Shown: positions 15,267 through 25,150 of the stretch, piece after piece
Layout: each line of letters starts with the position of its first letter
Numbering within the stretch: the first letter of the stretch is position 1
Source of the DNA: Mycolicibacterium sp. CR10
Lineage (GTDB): Bacteria; Actinomycetota; Actinomycetes; Mycobacteriales; Mycobacteriaceae
Direction of reading: 5' to 3'
NCBI RefSeq assembly: GCF_005222675.1
Contig: NZ_STGE01000032.1
Span: forward strand, 62,001 to 126,000
Length of the DNA stretch: 64,000 bases
The notes under the pieces: model-generated
What the model saw: the letters and a program-made list of their open reading frames with translations, nothing else
Databases searched by the model: none
What the model was told of the DNA's origin: nothing
Made by a program: the position numbers and the translations under genes

Positions 15267-16616
15267 TCACCGCCGGTCGACGACCAACTCCGCCGCCGCC
15301 CTGGTCGCTGCCGCCACACATGCCGGCACCCCGATCCCGTCGAGGTAGGCGCCCGCCACCGCCAATCCCTGCGGCAGCCCGGCCCGCACCTCGGCGGCCA
15401 GCTCGGCGTGCGCCGGACCGTACTGCGGCAATGCGTCGATCCAGCGCGCGACGCAGTGATCCACCGGGTCGACCGATATCCCGAACAGAGTCTCGAGATC
15501 CTGCGCCGACCACGTCAGCAGCTCCTCGTCGCCGGTGCTGCGCGCCACGGAGTCGCCGAACCGTCCGAAAGACAGCCGGACCATCTCGACGCTGCCCCGC
15601 CTGCCCCACTTGCGCGACGACAGCGTGACGGCCTTGGCGTGCAACCGACCTGGCCCGCCCACCAGCACCCCGGACTGCTCCGGCAGGGGTGTCCCGCCGG
15701 GCAGTGCGAGCGCCACCACCGCAGCTGATGCGACCTGGATCTTGCGGGCCGCCGCTGCGCTGCGCGGGGCGAGATCGGCAATGAGCGCGGGTAACCGCGG
15801 CGCAGGCACCGCGAGCACCACCGCGTCGGCCGGCCAGCGGGCGTCTTCGTCGTCCACCAGCTCCCACCCCCGAGGCGCGCGGTGGACGGTTCGGACGGCC
15901 ACCTGCGCCCAGCGCAACCCCGAGCGGCGCACCAGTTCGTCGACCAGCACCGTGTATCCGCCATCCACAGCACCGAACACCGACGCGGTCGACGGCGGCG
16001 GCAGGGCGGCGCGCACCGCTTCGGTCAGGCTGCCGGCCCCGCGGTCCAAGGCCGTCGCGACCGTCGGTGCGGCGGCGCGGATGCCGATCGTCGCCGCCGA
16101 ACCGGCGTACACCCCGGACAGCAGCGGATCGACCGAACGGATCACCACCTGCTCGCCGAAGCGGTCGCCGACGAGATCGGCGACCGTCGGGTCTGCCCCC
16201 GGATGCCAGGTGAACGGTCGTCGGGGTTCGTCGAGCATCCAGCGGATCGTGGCGTCGTCCACCAGCCCGGACAACTCGGAGGGCCGCGACGGGATGCCGT
16301 TGACGGTGTCCTTGGGCAGTGGATGCAGGCGCCCCTCGCTGTAGATCAACGGGCGCACCCCGCTGGTCGAGATCTGCTTTCCCGCCAGACTCAACTCGGC
16401 GAGCAACGCCGGCACTTCGGGCCTGCGCGCCACGAAGGCCTCGGCACCGACGTCGAGCGACTGCCCGCCGATTCGCTCCGTCCGGAGCACACCGCCCAGG
16501 CGATCAGCCGGATCCAGCACAGTGATCGACGCGTCGGGGCCGGCCGCCACCCGCAACCGGTACGCCGCGACAAGGCCCGAAATGCCGCCGCCGACAACAC
16601 AATACGACAGGCTCAC
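15267..16616 (-). CDS. hemY: Coproporphyrinogen III oxidase (HemY/CgoX)
   Basis: A 449-residue FAD-dependent oxidase of the protoporphyrinogen oxidase family. The dinucleotide-binding motif VVGGGISGLVAAYRL is at residues 7-21, and the C-terminal FAD motif is VAGAYLDGIGVPACV. With ChdC next to it, the likely physiological substrate is coproporphyrinogen III (CgoX), although the gene is usually annotated hemY. The GTG start overlaps the hemE stop (GTGA), giving translational coupling. It matches Rv2677c. Confidence 0.92.
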   Translation of the reverse strand: MSLSYCVVGGGISGLVAAYRLRVAAGPDASITVLDPADRLGGVLRTERIGGQSLDVGAEAFVARRPEVPALLAELSLAGKQISTSGVRPLIYSEGRLHPLPKDTVNGIPSRPSELSGLVDDATIRWMLDEPRRPFTWHPGADPTVADLVGDRFGEQVVIRSVDPLLSGVYAGSAATIGIRAAAPTVATALDRGAGSLTEAVRAALPPPSTASVFGAVDGGYTVLVDELVRRSGLRWAQVAVRTVHRAPRGWELVDDEDARWPADAVVLAVPAPRLPALIADLAPRSAAAARKIQVASAAVVALALPGGTPLPEQSGVLVGGPGRLHAKAVTLSSRKWGRRGSVEMVRLSFGRFGDSVARSTGDEELLTWSAQDLETLFGISVDPVDHCVARWIDALPQYGPAHAELAAEVRAGLPQGLAVAGAYLDGIGVPACVAAATRAAAELVVDRR

Positions 16617-17677
16617 AGTTCGTGCACCAGCGCGACCGCGTCGGTGATCACCTCGGGATCAGTTCCCGGCAACACACCATGACCGAGGTTGAAGACGTGC
16701 CCGGCCGCACCGGCGTCGACGGCGCGCCTGCCGTCCTCCACGACGGCGCGCACCGCGCGCTCGACCACAGGCAGGCCCGCGAGCAGCACCACCGGATCAA
16801 GATTGCCCTGCAGCGCGCAGCCCCGCTGCACCCGCGAGGCAGCGTCGGTCAGCGACGTCCGCCAATCGACACCGACGACGGCGGGCACACCATGCCCGGC
16901 GACGGCTTCCGACATCGCGCCGAGCAGCTCGGCGGTGCCGACCCCGAAGTGCGTCATCGGCACGCCGCAGTCGGCCAGCGAGGCGAACACCCGTGCGCTG
17001 TGCGGCAACACGTACGTGCGGTAGTCGGCCAATGACAACGTGCCGGCCCAGGAGTCGAACAGCTGGATGGCATCGACACCGGCGTCGATCTGGGTCCGCA
17101 GGAACGCGATCGTGACGTCCGTCAGGGCCGTCATCAGAGCCTGCCAGGTGTCGGATTCCCCCAGCATCATCGCCTTGGCGTGCTCGTGATTGCGGCTCGG
17201 CCCACCCTCGACCAGGTACGACGCCAGCGTGAACGGTGCGCCGGCGAAGCCGATCAGCGGGACGTCGCCCAGCGCGGAGGTCAGCTGGGTGATCGCAGTG
17301 GCCACCGGGAGCACCTGCTCGGGGTCCAGCGGTGCGACCGCACGGACATCGGCCAGCGTGCGGATCGGATGATCGATGACCGGGCCGACGTCGGGAACGA
17401 TGTCCAGGGCGATGCCCGCGGCCCGCAGCGGCACCACGATGTCGGAGAACAGGATCGCGGCGTCGACGCCGTGCCTGCGGACCGGCTGGACGGTGATCTC
17501 GGTGATCAGGTCGGCGTCGAAGCAGGCCTGCATCATCGTGTTCTTGGCGCGAAGCGCCCGGTATTCGGGCAGCGACCGCCCCGCCTGCCGCATCATCCAC
17601 ACCGGGGTCCGGCGGGGTTTGCGGCCGGCGACGGCAGCCAGGTAGGGCGATTCAGGCAGCTCGCGGCGCGTATTCAT
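16613..17677 (-). CDS. hemE: Uroporphyrinogen decarboxylase
   Basis: A 354-residue HemE that removes four carboxyls from uroporphyrinogen III to give coproporphyrinogen III. The signature PVWMMRQAGRSLPEYR is near residues 25-40, with LFSDIVVPL and IGFAGAPFTLASYLVEGG following. First gene of the hemE-hemY-chdC group. In M. tuberculosis echA15 lies just upstream, as I recall; here the DUF3000 gene follows divergently after about 90 bases. Confidence 0.95.
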   Translation of the reverse strand: MNTRRELPESPYLAAVAGRKPRRTPVWMMRQAGRSLPEYRALRAKNTMMQACFDADLITEITVQPVRRHGVDAAILFSDIVVPLRAAGIALDIVPDVGPVIDHPIRTLADVRAVAPLDPEQVLPVATAITQLTSALGDVPLIGFAGAPFTLASYLVEGGPSRNHEHAKAMMLGESDTWQALMTALTDVTIAFLRTQIDAGVDAIQLFDSWAGTLSLADYRTYVLPHSARVFASLADCGVPMTHFGVGTAELLGAMSEAVAGHGVPAVVGVDWRTSLTDAASRVQRGCALQGNLDPVVLLAGLPVVERAVRAVVEDGRRAVDAGAAGHVFNLGHGVLPGTDPEVITDAVALVHEL

Positions 17678-17763
17678 CGACTCCTATGCTGCCATGCGGC
17701 CAACTCTCCCCAATCGGCGCGCCATAACCACAGACCAGCCCAAATGGACTAGCGTCAGACGTC

Positions 17764-18345
17764 GTGACCACCGCCGAACCGGCTCAGTTCCGCGAAGCGG
17801 TGGCGGCGATGAATGCCACCACCGTGCGACCGGAGATCGAGCTTGGCCCGATCCGGCCGCCGCAGCGGCTGGCGCCGTTCAGCTATGCGCTGGGCGCTGA
17901 GGTCAAGCACGCCGAGACGGCGATCATCCCGGAGCGCTCCGAAGGCGATGCGTTCGGCCGACTCATCCTGCTGCATGACCCCGAGGGCGCGGAGGCCTGG
18001 GACGGCACGATGCGCCTGGTCGCCTACATCCAGGCCGATCTGGACTCCAGCGAGGCCGTCGATCCGCTGCTGCCCGAGGTGGCGTGGAGCTGGCTGGTCG
18101 ACGCGCTCGAACAGCGGGCCGAGCACGTCACCGCGCTAGGCGGGACCGTCACCGCGACCACCTCGGTCCGCTACGGCGACATCTCCGGGCCGCCCCGGGC
18201 GCACCAACTCGAGCTGCGTGCCTCCTGGACCGCCACGACGCTGGAGTTGGGCCCTCACGTCGAAGCCTTCTGCGAAGTGCTCGAGCACGCCGCCGGTCTG
18301 CCTCCCGACGGGGTGACCGACCTGAGTTCCCGCACCCGCGCCTGA
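17764..18345 (+). CDS. DUF3000 family protein
   Basis: A 193-residue soluble protein starting from a GTG at 17764 (MTTAEPAQFREAVAAMNA). It shows the DUF3000 pattern: ELGPIRPPQRLAPFSYALGA, FGRLILLHDPEGAEAWDG and VAWSWLVDALEQR. The function is unknown; the family is restricted to actinobacteria and is almost always next to the RNase D gene. The stop lies four bases before that gene's ATG, so they are probably co-transcribed. Matches Rv2680. Confidence 0.88.
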   Translation: MTTAEPAQFREAVAAMNATTVRPEIELGPIRPPQRLAPFSYALGAEVKHAETAIIPERSEGDAFGRLILLHDPEGAEAWDGTMRLVAYIQADLDSSEAVDPLLPEVAWSWLVDALEQRAEHVTALGGTVTATTSVRYGDISGPPRAHQLELRASWTATTLELGPHVEAFCEVLEHAAGLPPDGVTDLSSRTRA

Positions 18346-18349
18346 CCGC

Positions 18350-19663
18350 ATGTCAGAACCCGAAGCTGCCGGTTCCGCTGTGGAACCCGGAGAGACCGAG
18401 CCCGAGGCGTCCGGTGACGCCGAGGTGTCGGAGCAGCAGGGTCCACCGCCCGAGCCCCTGCTGGCTCCGCGGGAAGGCGTGCCCGGGGTGTCGGTCAGCC
18501 GTTATGAAATCGCCAGTGCGGCAGAGCGTCTGGCATCGGGCACCGGACCGTTCGCGGTCGATGCCGAGCGGGCGTCGGGGTTTCGCTACTCCAACCGCGC
18601 CTACCTTGTGCAGATCCGCCGGGCCGGCGCGGGCACCGTTCTCATCGACCCCGTGAGTCACGGCGGAGATTCCCTCGAGGTGATGGCGCCGATAGCCCAG
18701 ACGCTGGCCACCGACGAGTGGGTGCTGCACGCCGCCGATCAGGACCTGCCGTGCCTGGCCGAGATCGGCATGCGCCCCACTGCGTTGTACGACACCGAAC
18801 TGGCCGGGCGACTCGCCAATTTGGACCGGGTCAATCTGGCCGCGATGGTGCAACAACTGCTCGGCCTGCAGCTGACCAAGGGCCACGGCGCGGCGGATTG
18901 GTCGAAACGGCCGCTACCGGACGACTGGCTCAACTACGCCGCCTTGGACGTCGAGGTTCTCGGTGAACTGCGCGACGCGATCGCCGCAGTTCTCGAGGAG
19001 CAGGGCAAAAGCGAGTGGGCCAGACAGGAATTCGAGTTCCTGCGGACGTTCGAAGGCGCACCTACCCGGCGTGATCGCTGGCGGCGCACGTCGGGCATCC
19101 ATAAGGTCCGCAACCCGCAGGCGCTGGCCGCGGTGCGGGAGCTGTGGACGGCACGCGACCAGATCGCCCGGCGCCGCGACATTGCTCCGGGCCGCATTTT
19201 GCCCGACAGCGCGATCATCAACGCCGCCACGGTGAATCCCGACACTGCCGAGAAGCTCACCGCGCTACCGATTTTCGGCGGATCCAAGCAGCGGCGCAGC
19301 GCGCAGGTCTGGCTGGACGCGTTGGCCCGCGCCCGTGAGACCGACGATCCGCCCAGCGCGTCGGATTCGTCTAACGGTCCCCCACCGGCGTCGCGGTGGG
19401 CACGCCGCAAACCGGAGGCGGCAGCGCGACTCGAGGCAGCGAGAGCCGGGTTGACCGAACTCTCCCAACGGGTTTCGGTGCCCGTGGAGAACCTGCTGTC
19501 CCCCGAGATCGTCCGGCGACTGTGCTGGGACTGGGAACCCGCTGGCACCGAGGACACGGCGGCCGCGGTCGAGGAGTTCCTGCGCGCTTCTGCGGCCCGA
19601 CAGTGGCAGCGCGAACTCACCGTGGCGCCGCTGGCGGACGCGCTGTCTATCCCCGCCCCGTGA
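18350..19663 (+). CDS. rnd: Ribonuclease D with HRDC domain
   Basis: A 437-residue DEDD-type 3'-5' exoribonuclease. After an acidic, Pro-rich N-terminal tail, the first catalytic acids are Asp71 and Glu73 in FAVDAERASGFRYSNRAYL. Exo II is ADQDLPCLAEIG and YDTELAGRLA; Exo III includes LNYAALDVEVL. An HRDC domain spans about residues 240-320. It probably processes tRNA and other stable RNA 3' ends. Matches Rv2681. It overlaps the convergent hydrolase gene by 17 bases. Confidence 0.9.
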   Translation: MSEPEAAGSAVEPGETEPEASGDAEVSEQQGPPPEPLLAPREGVPGVSVSRYEIASAAERLASGTGPFAVDAERASGFRYSNRAYLVQIRRAGAGTVLIDPVSHGGDSLEVMAPIAQTLATDEWVLHAADQDLPCLAEIGMRPTALYDTELAGRLANLDRVNLAAMVQQLLGLQLTKGHGAADWSKRPLPDDWLNYAALDVEVLGELRDAIAAVLEEQGKSEWARQEFEFLRTFEGAPTRRDRWRRTSGIHKVRNPQALAAVRELWTARDQIARRRDIAPGRILPDSAIINAATVNPDTAEKLTALPIFGGSKQRRSAQVWLDALARARETDDPPSASDSSNGPPPASRWARRKPEAAARLEAARAGLTELSQRVSVPVENLLSPEIVRRLCWDWEPAGTEDTAAAVEEFLRASAARQWQRELTVAPLADALSIPAP

Positions 19664-20564
19664 CCCGGTCGACGTGAGCCAGGAAATGCTCCAGAACCGC
19701 CTCCGGTGCCTCGATCTGCGGCCAGTGCCCGATGTCGTCGGCGAGCATCACGACATCGGGATCGGGCACCACTTCGGCGTATCGACGCGCCATGTGGGCA
19801 CCTGAGTTGGGGTCGACGGGTCCGTCGATCAGCCTCATCGACACCTCGGTCTGGCGCATGGCACGCACCCACCGGTTCCGGTGCGCGTAGCGGTCCTCGA
19901 TGAACTTCCCGACCTTGTGCAGCACCCGTTTTCCGTCGTTGAACTCGAGGATCTCGTGGAATATGTCCAGCATGTGGCGCGACGGCTTGGTGTGGGGGCC
20001 GAACATCTCGTTGATGGTGGGCTCCAGAATCCGTCGCGACAGCGCGCTGCCCTGCAGCGGACTCATGATGTCGCCCAAGGGCGTTGCCGACATCAGCTTC
20101 TGAAGCGTCCGCGGCGTGTAGGACTCATTGAACAGACCGCCGTTGAGCCAGGTGATCGACTCGATGGCCCACCCCCCGTAGGTCTGTTCACCGAACTCGC
20201 CGCGTGCCAGCAACTCCTGACCCACGGAGTCCCCGAGATCGTGGGCCAGCAGGTGCGCGGACCGCACACCGAGCTCGGCGAGCAGCGCTTCGTGCATGTC
20301 GGCGTGGTCGTGCACCGAGTAGCGGTACGCGACGGGCTTGGCGGAGAAGCCCATCCCCAGCATGTCCGGGGCGATGACGCAGAACCGCTTGGTCAGCGTC
20401 GTCCAGATCGGCGCCCAGTCGAACGTGTTGAACGGATAGCCGTGGATGAGCAGCAGGTGCGGGCCTTCGCCGAGCGGACGGCCGGCAACCCGGTAGAAGA
20501 CCTCGAATCCCAGGTAGTCGAAGTACTGCCCTTCGGCCTTCCAGCGCTCAAGTTCGGCGTCCAT
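19647..20564 (-). CDS. Alpha/beta hydrolase, haloalkane dehalogenase-like
   Basis: A 305-residue soluble alpha/beta hydrolase. The oxyanion motif is HGYPFNTFDW (about residues 40-49). The nucleophile is an aspartate in LLAHDLGDSVGQ rather than serine, as in haloalkane dehalogenases and epoxide hydrolases. The likely catalytic His is in DIGHWPQIEAPE near the C terminus. The substrate cannot be told from sequence. It precedes nothing in operon order except the secreted lipase gene, which lies 10 bases upstream on the same strand. Confidence 0.85.
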   Translation of the reverse strand: MDAELERWKAEGQYFDYLGFEVFYRVAGRPLGEGPHLLLIHGYPFNTFDWAPIWTTLTKRFCVIAPDMLGMGFSAKPVAYRYSVHDHADMHEALLAELGVRSAHLLAHDLGDSVGQELLARGEFGEQTYGGWAIESITWLNGGLFNESYTPRTLQKLMSATPLGDIMSPLQGSALSRRILEPTINEMFGPHTKPSRHMLDIFHEILEFNDGKRVLHKVGKFIEDRYAHRNRWVRAMRQTEVSMRLIDGPVDPNSGAHMARRYAEVVPDPDVVMLADDIGHWPQIEAPEAVLEHFLAHVDRVTGRG

Positions 20565-20574
20565 GCTCGGTCGT

Positions 20575-21762
20575 CTAGCCGAGCTGACGTGCCAGCAGCG
20601 GTGTGGAGTCCGGCAGCGACGCCAGCACGGTGCCGCTGTGATCCTGCTCGGGGTACACCTTCAACGTCGCGTCCTGCCCTTGGGCCACCAACTGATCGTA
20701 GAACCGCAGGGTGAGGCTCGGCGGAACATCCCGGTCCAGGAGTCCGACGCCGAGGAAGACCGGACGGTCGTACCCCGAGGTCGGAATCCCCATGAACTGG
20801 TCCACGGCCTCGTCGAAGCCGGGGATGCTCGCCACCGGCGCGCTGAAGAAGCCGGGTACCGTCATATCGGCCAGCGCCGCGGAAAGGTCGGAAATGCACT
20901 GCGTTTCGGCCTGATCCGCCGCGACGCGCCCAGCAGGAGTGAGCACCGCGTCGAGATCGAGATCGGGACGGGCCTCGCGCAGTGCGGCGACTATGTAGGC
21001 CGTGTACGCGTTGGCGACGGGTCCCAACTCCGGGGGCGTGACCATAGCCGGGCCTGCCTGCTTGACCAGACTCTCGACATTGGCGGGCGTGCCGGTGGCC
21101 ACGACCTGCCGATACTCCAGCCCGGAACCGGCACTGAACTCGGTGGCCCATCGGGCCGTCGCGACGGCCGCCGCGCCCCCCTGGGACTGGCCGACGACCG
21201 CCCACTGCCGCGCGAGCCTCAGCCCCGTCTGCTGGGCCGCGATCACCGAATCCACCACGCCGCGGGCGGTGGTTCTGCTGTTGAGGTAGCTCATCAGGCC
21301 GGGGGTGCCCAGCCCGGCGTAGTCACTGGCCACCACCGCGTACCCCTGATCGAGCCAATGCGACAGGTACTCGTTGTCGCGTCCGCTGCGCGGGCGCGCT
21401 GACGGGGTGCAATCGTCCCCCAGCCCGACGGTGCCGTGCGCCCACGCCACGACCGGCCAACCATGTTCGGGGGGAGCACTTTTCGGGGTGAACACCGCCG
21501 CGGTGCTGACGGCGGGCCGATCATGCTGATCGAGGGTGGCGTACAGAATCCGGTAGGCAGCACCGGCGCCCGACACCGACAGCGACGGATCCATCGGAAC
21601 CGTCGTGATCAGTCCACCCGGGGCCGGGATGGGGCCGCGGTAACCGCGAGCATCCATACCAGACCACTGCAGGTCCGCAGCGGCCGAAGCGGCCCCGCTG
21701 ACCAGGACGACTACGACCGCGATCACGACAGCCAGAAATCGCGGCAGCGCAACCATTCTCAT
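20575..21762 (-). CDS. Exported lipase, secretory lipase family
   Basis: A 395-residue secreted esterase or lipase. A signal peptide covers about residues 1-30 (ending GAASAAAD). The nucleophile elbow is GQSQGG. Other marks are AWAHGTVG, GYAVVASDYAGLG and the likely histidine in YPEQDHSGTV, the layout of the fungal-type LIP/secretory lipase family also found in mycobacteria. The ATG at 21762 is preferred; GTG 21768 and ATG 21756 are alternatives. It is in tandem with the haloalkane-dehalogenase-like gene, and both may act on imported lipids. Confidence 0.85.
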   Translation of the reverse strand: MRMVALPRFLAVVIAVVVVLVSGAASAAADLQWSGMDARGYRGPIPAPGGLITTVPMDPSLSVSGAGAAYRILYATLDQHDRPAVSTAAVFTPKSAPPEHGWPVVAWAHGTVGLGDDCTPSARPRSGRDNEYLSHWLDQGYAVVASDYAGLGTPGLMSYLNSRTTARGVVDSVIAAQQTGLRLARQWAVVGQSQGGAAAVATARWATEFSAGSGLEYRQVVATGTPANVESLVKQAGPAMVTPPELGPVANAYTAYIVAALREARPDLDLDAVLTPAGRVAADQAETQCISDLSAALADMTVPGFFSAPVASIPGFDEAVDQFMGIPTSGYDRPVFLGVGLLDRDVPPSLTLRFYDQLVAQGQDATLKVYPEQDHSGTVLASLPDSTPLLARQLG

Positions 21763-21787
21763 ATCCACACCGCAGGCCTGACCTCGA

Positions 21788-23701
21788 TCAGTCCAACCGT
21801 TGGCCGACTTCCTGCTCAGCCGGCGAAGCGCCCAGCGCGGCCACCCAGCCGGTGATCTGGCGGGCGATGTTCTGCTCGGTCAGCCCAACGGCGGCGAGCA
21901 CCTCTCCGCGGGACGCGTGGTCGAAGAACTCCTGCGGCAGTGCGGCGTCGCGGCACGGCACGTCGATCTCGGCGTGCCGCAGCGCACCTGAGACCGCCGA
22001 GCCCACGCCGCCGTGCACTCCGTTGTCCTCGAGGGTGACGACGAGCTTGTGGCCGGCCGCCATGGTGGCGATCTCGGCCGGAACCGGCAGCACCCACCGC
22101 GGGTCCACTACCGTCACGCCGATGCCCTGGTTACGCAGCCGCTCGGCGATCGCGAGCGCCATCGCCGCGAAGGGACCGACCGCGACCACGAGGACGTCGT
22201 CGGAGAGACCCTCGGCGGGAAGTGCCAGCACGTCGACACCGCCGCGCCGTTCGATCGCCGGAATGTCGTCGCCGACATCGCCTTTGGGGAACCGGACGGC
22301 CGTCGGCCCGTCGCTGACCTCGACGGCCTCGCCAAGCTCCTCGCGCAACCGGGCTCCGTCGCGCGGCGCCGCCACCCGCATGCCGGGCACGATGCCGAGG
22401 ATGGACAGGTCCCACATCCCGTTGTGGCTCGCGCCGTCAGGTCCGGTGACTCCGGACCGGTCCAGGACCAGTGTGACCGGCAGCTTGTGCAGAGCGACGT
22501 CCATCATCATCTGGTCGAACGCGCGGTTGAGGAACGTCGAGTAGATCGCGACCACCGGGTGCATGCCGCCCATCGCCAGCCCGGCGGCCGACGTCATCGC
22601 GTGCTGTTCGGCGATGCCGACGTCAAAGAATCGATCCGGGAACCGGTCCCGGAACGCGCTGAGGCCGGTCGGGCCGGGCATGGCTGCGGTGATCGCCACG
22701 ATGTCGCGGCGCTTGGCTGCCAACCGAATCAGCGACTCGGAGAACGTCGACGTCCAGCCGGGTCCGGGAATCGAGGTGGCCAGCCCGGTCTCCGGGTCGA
22801 TGACGCCGCAGGCGTGCATCTGGTCGTCCTCGTCGTTCTCGGCAGGCGCGTAGCCCATGCCCTTGCGGGTCACGACATGCACTACCACCGGGGCGTTGAA
22901 CCCGCGGGCGTGGCGCAGCGCGCTCTCCACCGCGTGCTCGTCGTGACCGTCGATCGGGCCGACGTACTTCAGGCCCAGATCGGTGAACATCATCTGCGGC
23001 GACAGGGCGTCTTTGATGCCGGCCTTGATGCTGTGCATGCACTGGTAGCAGAACTCGCCGATGACCGGCACGCCCCGCACCGCCTTGCGCCCCTCTTCGA
23101 GGACCTTCTCGTAACCGGGCTGCAGTCGCAGGCCCGCCATGTGTTCGGCGAACCCGCCGATCGTAGGCGCATAGCTGCGGCCGTTGTCGTTGACGACGAT
23201 CACGACCGGTCGACCGGACGCGGCGATGTTGTTGAGCGCTTCCCAGCACATGCCGCCGGTGAGCGCGCCGTCCCCCACCACGGTGACGACGTGCCGGTTG
23301 CGGTGTCCGCTGAGCTCGAAGGCCTTCGCCAAGCCGTCGGCGTAGGACAGCGCGGAGCTGGCGTGGCTCGACTCGACCCAGTCGTGCTCGCTCTCGGTAC
23401 GCGACGGGTAGCCCGACAGGCCGTCCTTCTTGCGCAGCGTGTCGAAGTCCTGACTGCGACCGGTGAGCATCTTGTGCACGTAGGCCTGGTGCCCCGTGTC
23501 GAACAGGATCGGGTCGTGGGGCGAATCGAAGACGCGGTGCAGCGCCAACGTCAACTCCACGACACCGAGGTTGGGTCCCAGGTGCCCGCCGGTGGCCGCG
23601 ACCTTATGGATCAGGAAGTCGCGGATTTCGCGGGCCAGTTCGTCCAGCTGCGCCTGTGTCAGGTGCTGCAGATCTGCGGGACCGCGGATCTGTTCGAGCA
23701 T
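21788..23701 (-). CDS. dxs: 1-deoxy-D-xylulose-5-phosphate synthase
   Basis: A 637-residue thiamine-diphosphate enzyme that condenses pyruvate and glyceraldehyde 3-phosphate, the first step of the MEP isoprenoid pathway. The ThDP motif GDGALTGGMCWEALNN is at about residues 144-160. The transketolase middle domain has DVGIAEQHAMTSAAG, and the C-terminal domain is complete. Length and sequence agree with Dxs1 (Rv2682c). It supplies precursors for decaprenyl phosphate, used downstream by enzymes such as AftC. Confidence 0.96.
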   Translation of the reverse strand: MLEQIRGPADLQHLTQAQLDELAREIRDFLIHKVAATGGHLGPNLGVVELTLALHRVFDSPHDPILFDTGHQAYVHKMLTGRSQDFDTLRKKDGLSGYPSRTESEHDWVESSHASSALSYADGLAKAFELSGHRNRHVVTVVGDGALTGGMCWEALNNIAASGRPVVIVVNDNGRSYAPTIGGFAEHMAGLRLQPGYEKVLEEGRKAVRGVPVIGEFCYQCMHSIKAGIKDALSPQMMFTDLGLKYVGPIDGHDEHAVESALRHARGFNAPVVVHVVTRKGMGYAPAENDEDDQMHACGVIDPETGLATSIPGPGWTSTFSESLIRLAAKRRDIVAITAAMPGPTGLSAFRDRFPDRFFDVGIAEQHAMTSAAGLAMGGMHPVVAIYSTFLNRAFDQMMMDVALHKLPVTLVLDRSGVTGPDGASHNGMWDLSILGIVPGMRVAAPRDGARLREELGEAVEVSDGPTAVRFPKGDVGDDIPAIERRGGVDVLALPAEGLSDDVLVVAVGPFAAMALAIAERLRNQGIGVTVVDPRWVLPVPAEIATMAAGHKLVVTLEDNGVHGGVGSAVSGALRHAEIDVPCRDAALPQEFFDHASRGEVLAAVGLTEQNIARQITGWVAALGASPAEQEVGQRLD

Positions 23702-23729
23702 CCCGTCAGTCTACGCACGGCCCGCACTG

Positions 23730-25058
23730 TCAGTCTTGTCGAGTCTGGTAGATATCGGGCACTCCGTCGTGGTCGTCGTCGGCGGTCTCCAGGAGGTGAA
23801 TGCGCCGGTAGGCACGGTTTCTGGTGAGCAGTAGCACCGAGGCCAAAAGGGCTGCCAACAGTGATCCGCACAACACGCCGACCTTCACTAATTCGTCACG
23901 ATTGGAGCCCAAACCGTACGCGAGATCACCGATGAGCAGCGACACGGTGAACCCGATCCCGGCCAGCATGGACATGCCGAGCACGTCGACCCAGCGCAGC
24001 GAGGAGTCGAGACTTGCTCGGGTCACCGCGCTCACCACCCGGGTGGTGAGCAAGATGCCGACGGGCTTTCCCACCACCAGGCCGAGCACGATGCCCAGCG
24101 CGATCGGGTCCCGAAGGGCTTCCGCGAGCCCGCTGAGGCCACCCAGGCTCACGCCCGCCGCAAAGAACGCAAACACCGGGATCGCCATGCCGGCCGAGAT
24201 CGGACGGACGCGGTGCTCGAAATGCTCGGCCATCCCGGAATCGACCTCGACGCCACGTCGCGTCGCGGACCGACGTACCGGCACCGCGAATCCCAGCAGC
24301 ACCCCTGCCACGGTGGCGTGCACCCCGGACTCGTGGACCAGGACCCAGGTGGCCACCGCCAGTGGGACCAGCAGCCACCACGCCTGCACCCCGCGCTGTA
24401 CACACAGCGTGAAGAGGGCCAGTGGCACCAGCGCCAGCGCGAGCGCCACACCGTTGATGTGCTCGGTGTAAAAAACGGCGATGACGGTGATCGCCAGCAG
24501 ATCGTCGACGACGGCCAGCGTCAGCAGAAAGGTGCGCAGCGACGACGGCAGATGAGTCGAGATGACCGCGAGCACGGCTACCGCGAAGGCGATGTCGGTC
24601 GCGGTCGGGATCGCCCAACCGCGCAGCGCGCCATCGCCGGTGTTGAGGTTCACCAGCACGAAGATCGCCGCCGGCACTACCATGCCGCCCACCGCAGCGG
24701 CGATCGGCAGCGCGGCGCGGCTCGGGTCACGGAGATCCCCGGCGACGAACTCGCGCTTGAGTTCCAGACCCACCACGAGGAAGAAGATCGCCAGCAGACC
24801 GTCGGCGGCCCAGGTACCGATGGTCAGGTTCAGGTGCAACCCGAACGGCTCACCACCGATCTCGAGATCCCGCAGCGCGAAATAGGTCTCCGCCCACGGT
24901 GAGTTCGCCCAAATGAGGGCGGCAGCAGCGGCCACCAGCAGGATCACCCCGCCGACGGTCTCCTTGCGCAGGATCTCGGTGACCCTGCTGGTCTCCGCCC
25001 AGGAGCCGCGCGCCAGCAGCGCGCTTCGGATGCGTCGTGCGCCGGGGTCAGATGTCAC
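23730..25058 (-). CDS. nhaA: Na+/H+ antiporter NhaA
   Basis: A 442-residue inner-membrane antiporter with about twelve spans. The hallmark motifs are WAIPTATDIAFAVAVLAVI and LTLAVVDDLLAITVIA, the latter with the adjacent aspartates of the ion-binding site. It uses the proton gradient to export Na+ and helps pH control. The start is taken at GTG 25058, which has an AAGGCAGG site upstream; an ATG at 25124 would add 22 residues without a ribosome-binding site. I do not recall this gene at this place in M. tuberculosis. Confidence 0.92.
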   Translation of the reverse strand: MTSDPGARRIRSALLARGSWAETSRVTEILRKETVGGVILLVAAAAALIWANSPWAETYFALRDLEIGGEPFGLHLNLTIGTWAADGLLAIFFLVVGLELKREFVAGDLRDPSRAALPIAAAVGGMVVPAAIFVLVNLNTGDGALRGWAIPTATDIAFAVAVLAVISTHLPSSLRTFLLTLAVVDDLLAITVIAVFYTEHINGVALALALVPLALFTLCVQRGVQAWWLLVPLAVATWVLVHESGVHATVAGVLLGFAVPVRRSATRRGVEVDSGMAEHFEHRVRPISAGMAIPVFAFFAAGVSLGGLSGLAEALRDPIALGIVLGLVVGKPVGILLTTRVVSAVTRASLDSSLRWVDVLGMSMLAGIGFTVSLLIGDLAYGLGSNRDELVKVGVLCGSLLAALLASVLLLTRNRAYRRIHLLETADDDHDGVPDIYQTRQD

Positions 25059-25150
25059 AGCCTGCCTTCGATTGTCGTCAACGAATACCCGCCGACCAGA
25101 CTTCCCGGCACACCTGCCGGACATGCTATGTCACATCCGCGGGCCGCGCC

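Noticed and set aside
22013..23827. 604-codon open frame on plus across dxs
   Set aside because: Antisense shadow of dxs without recognisable features or start signal.
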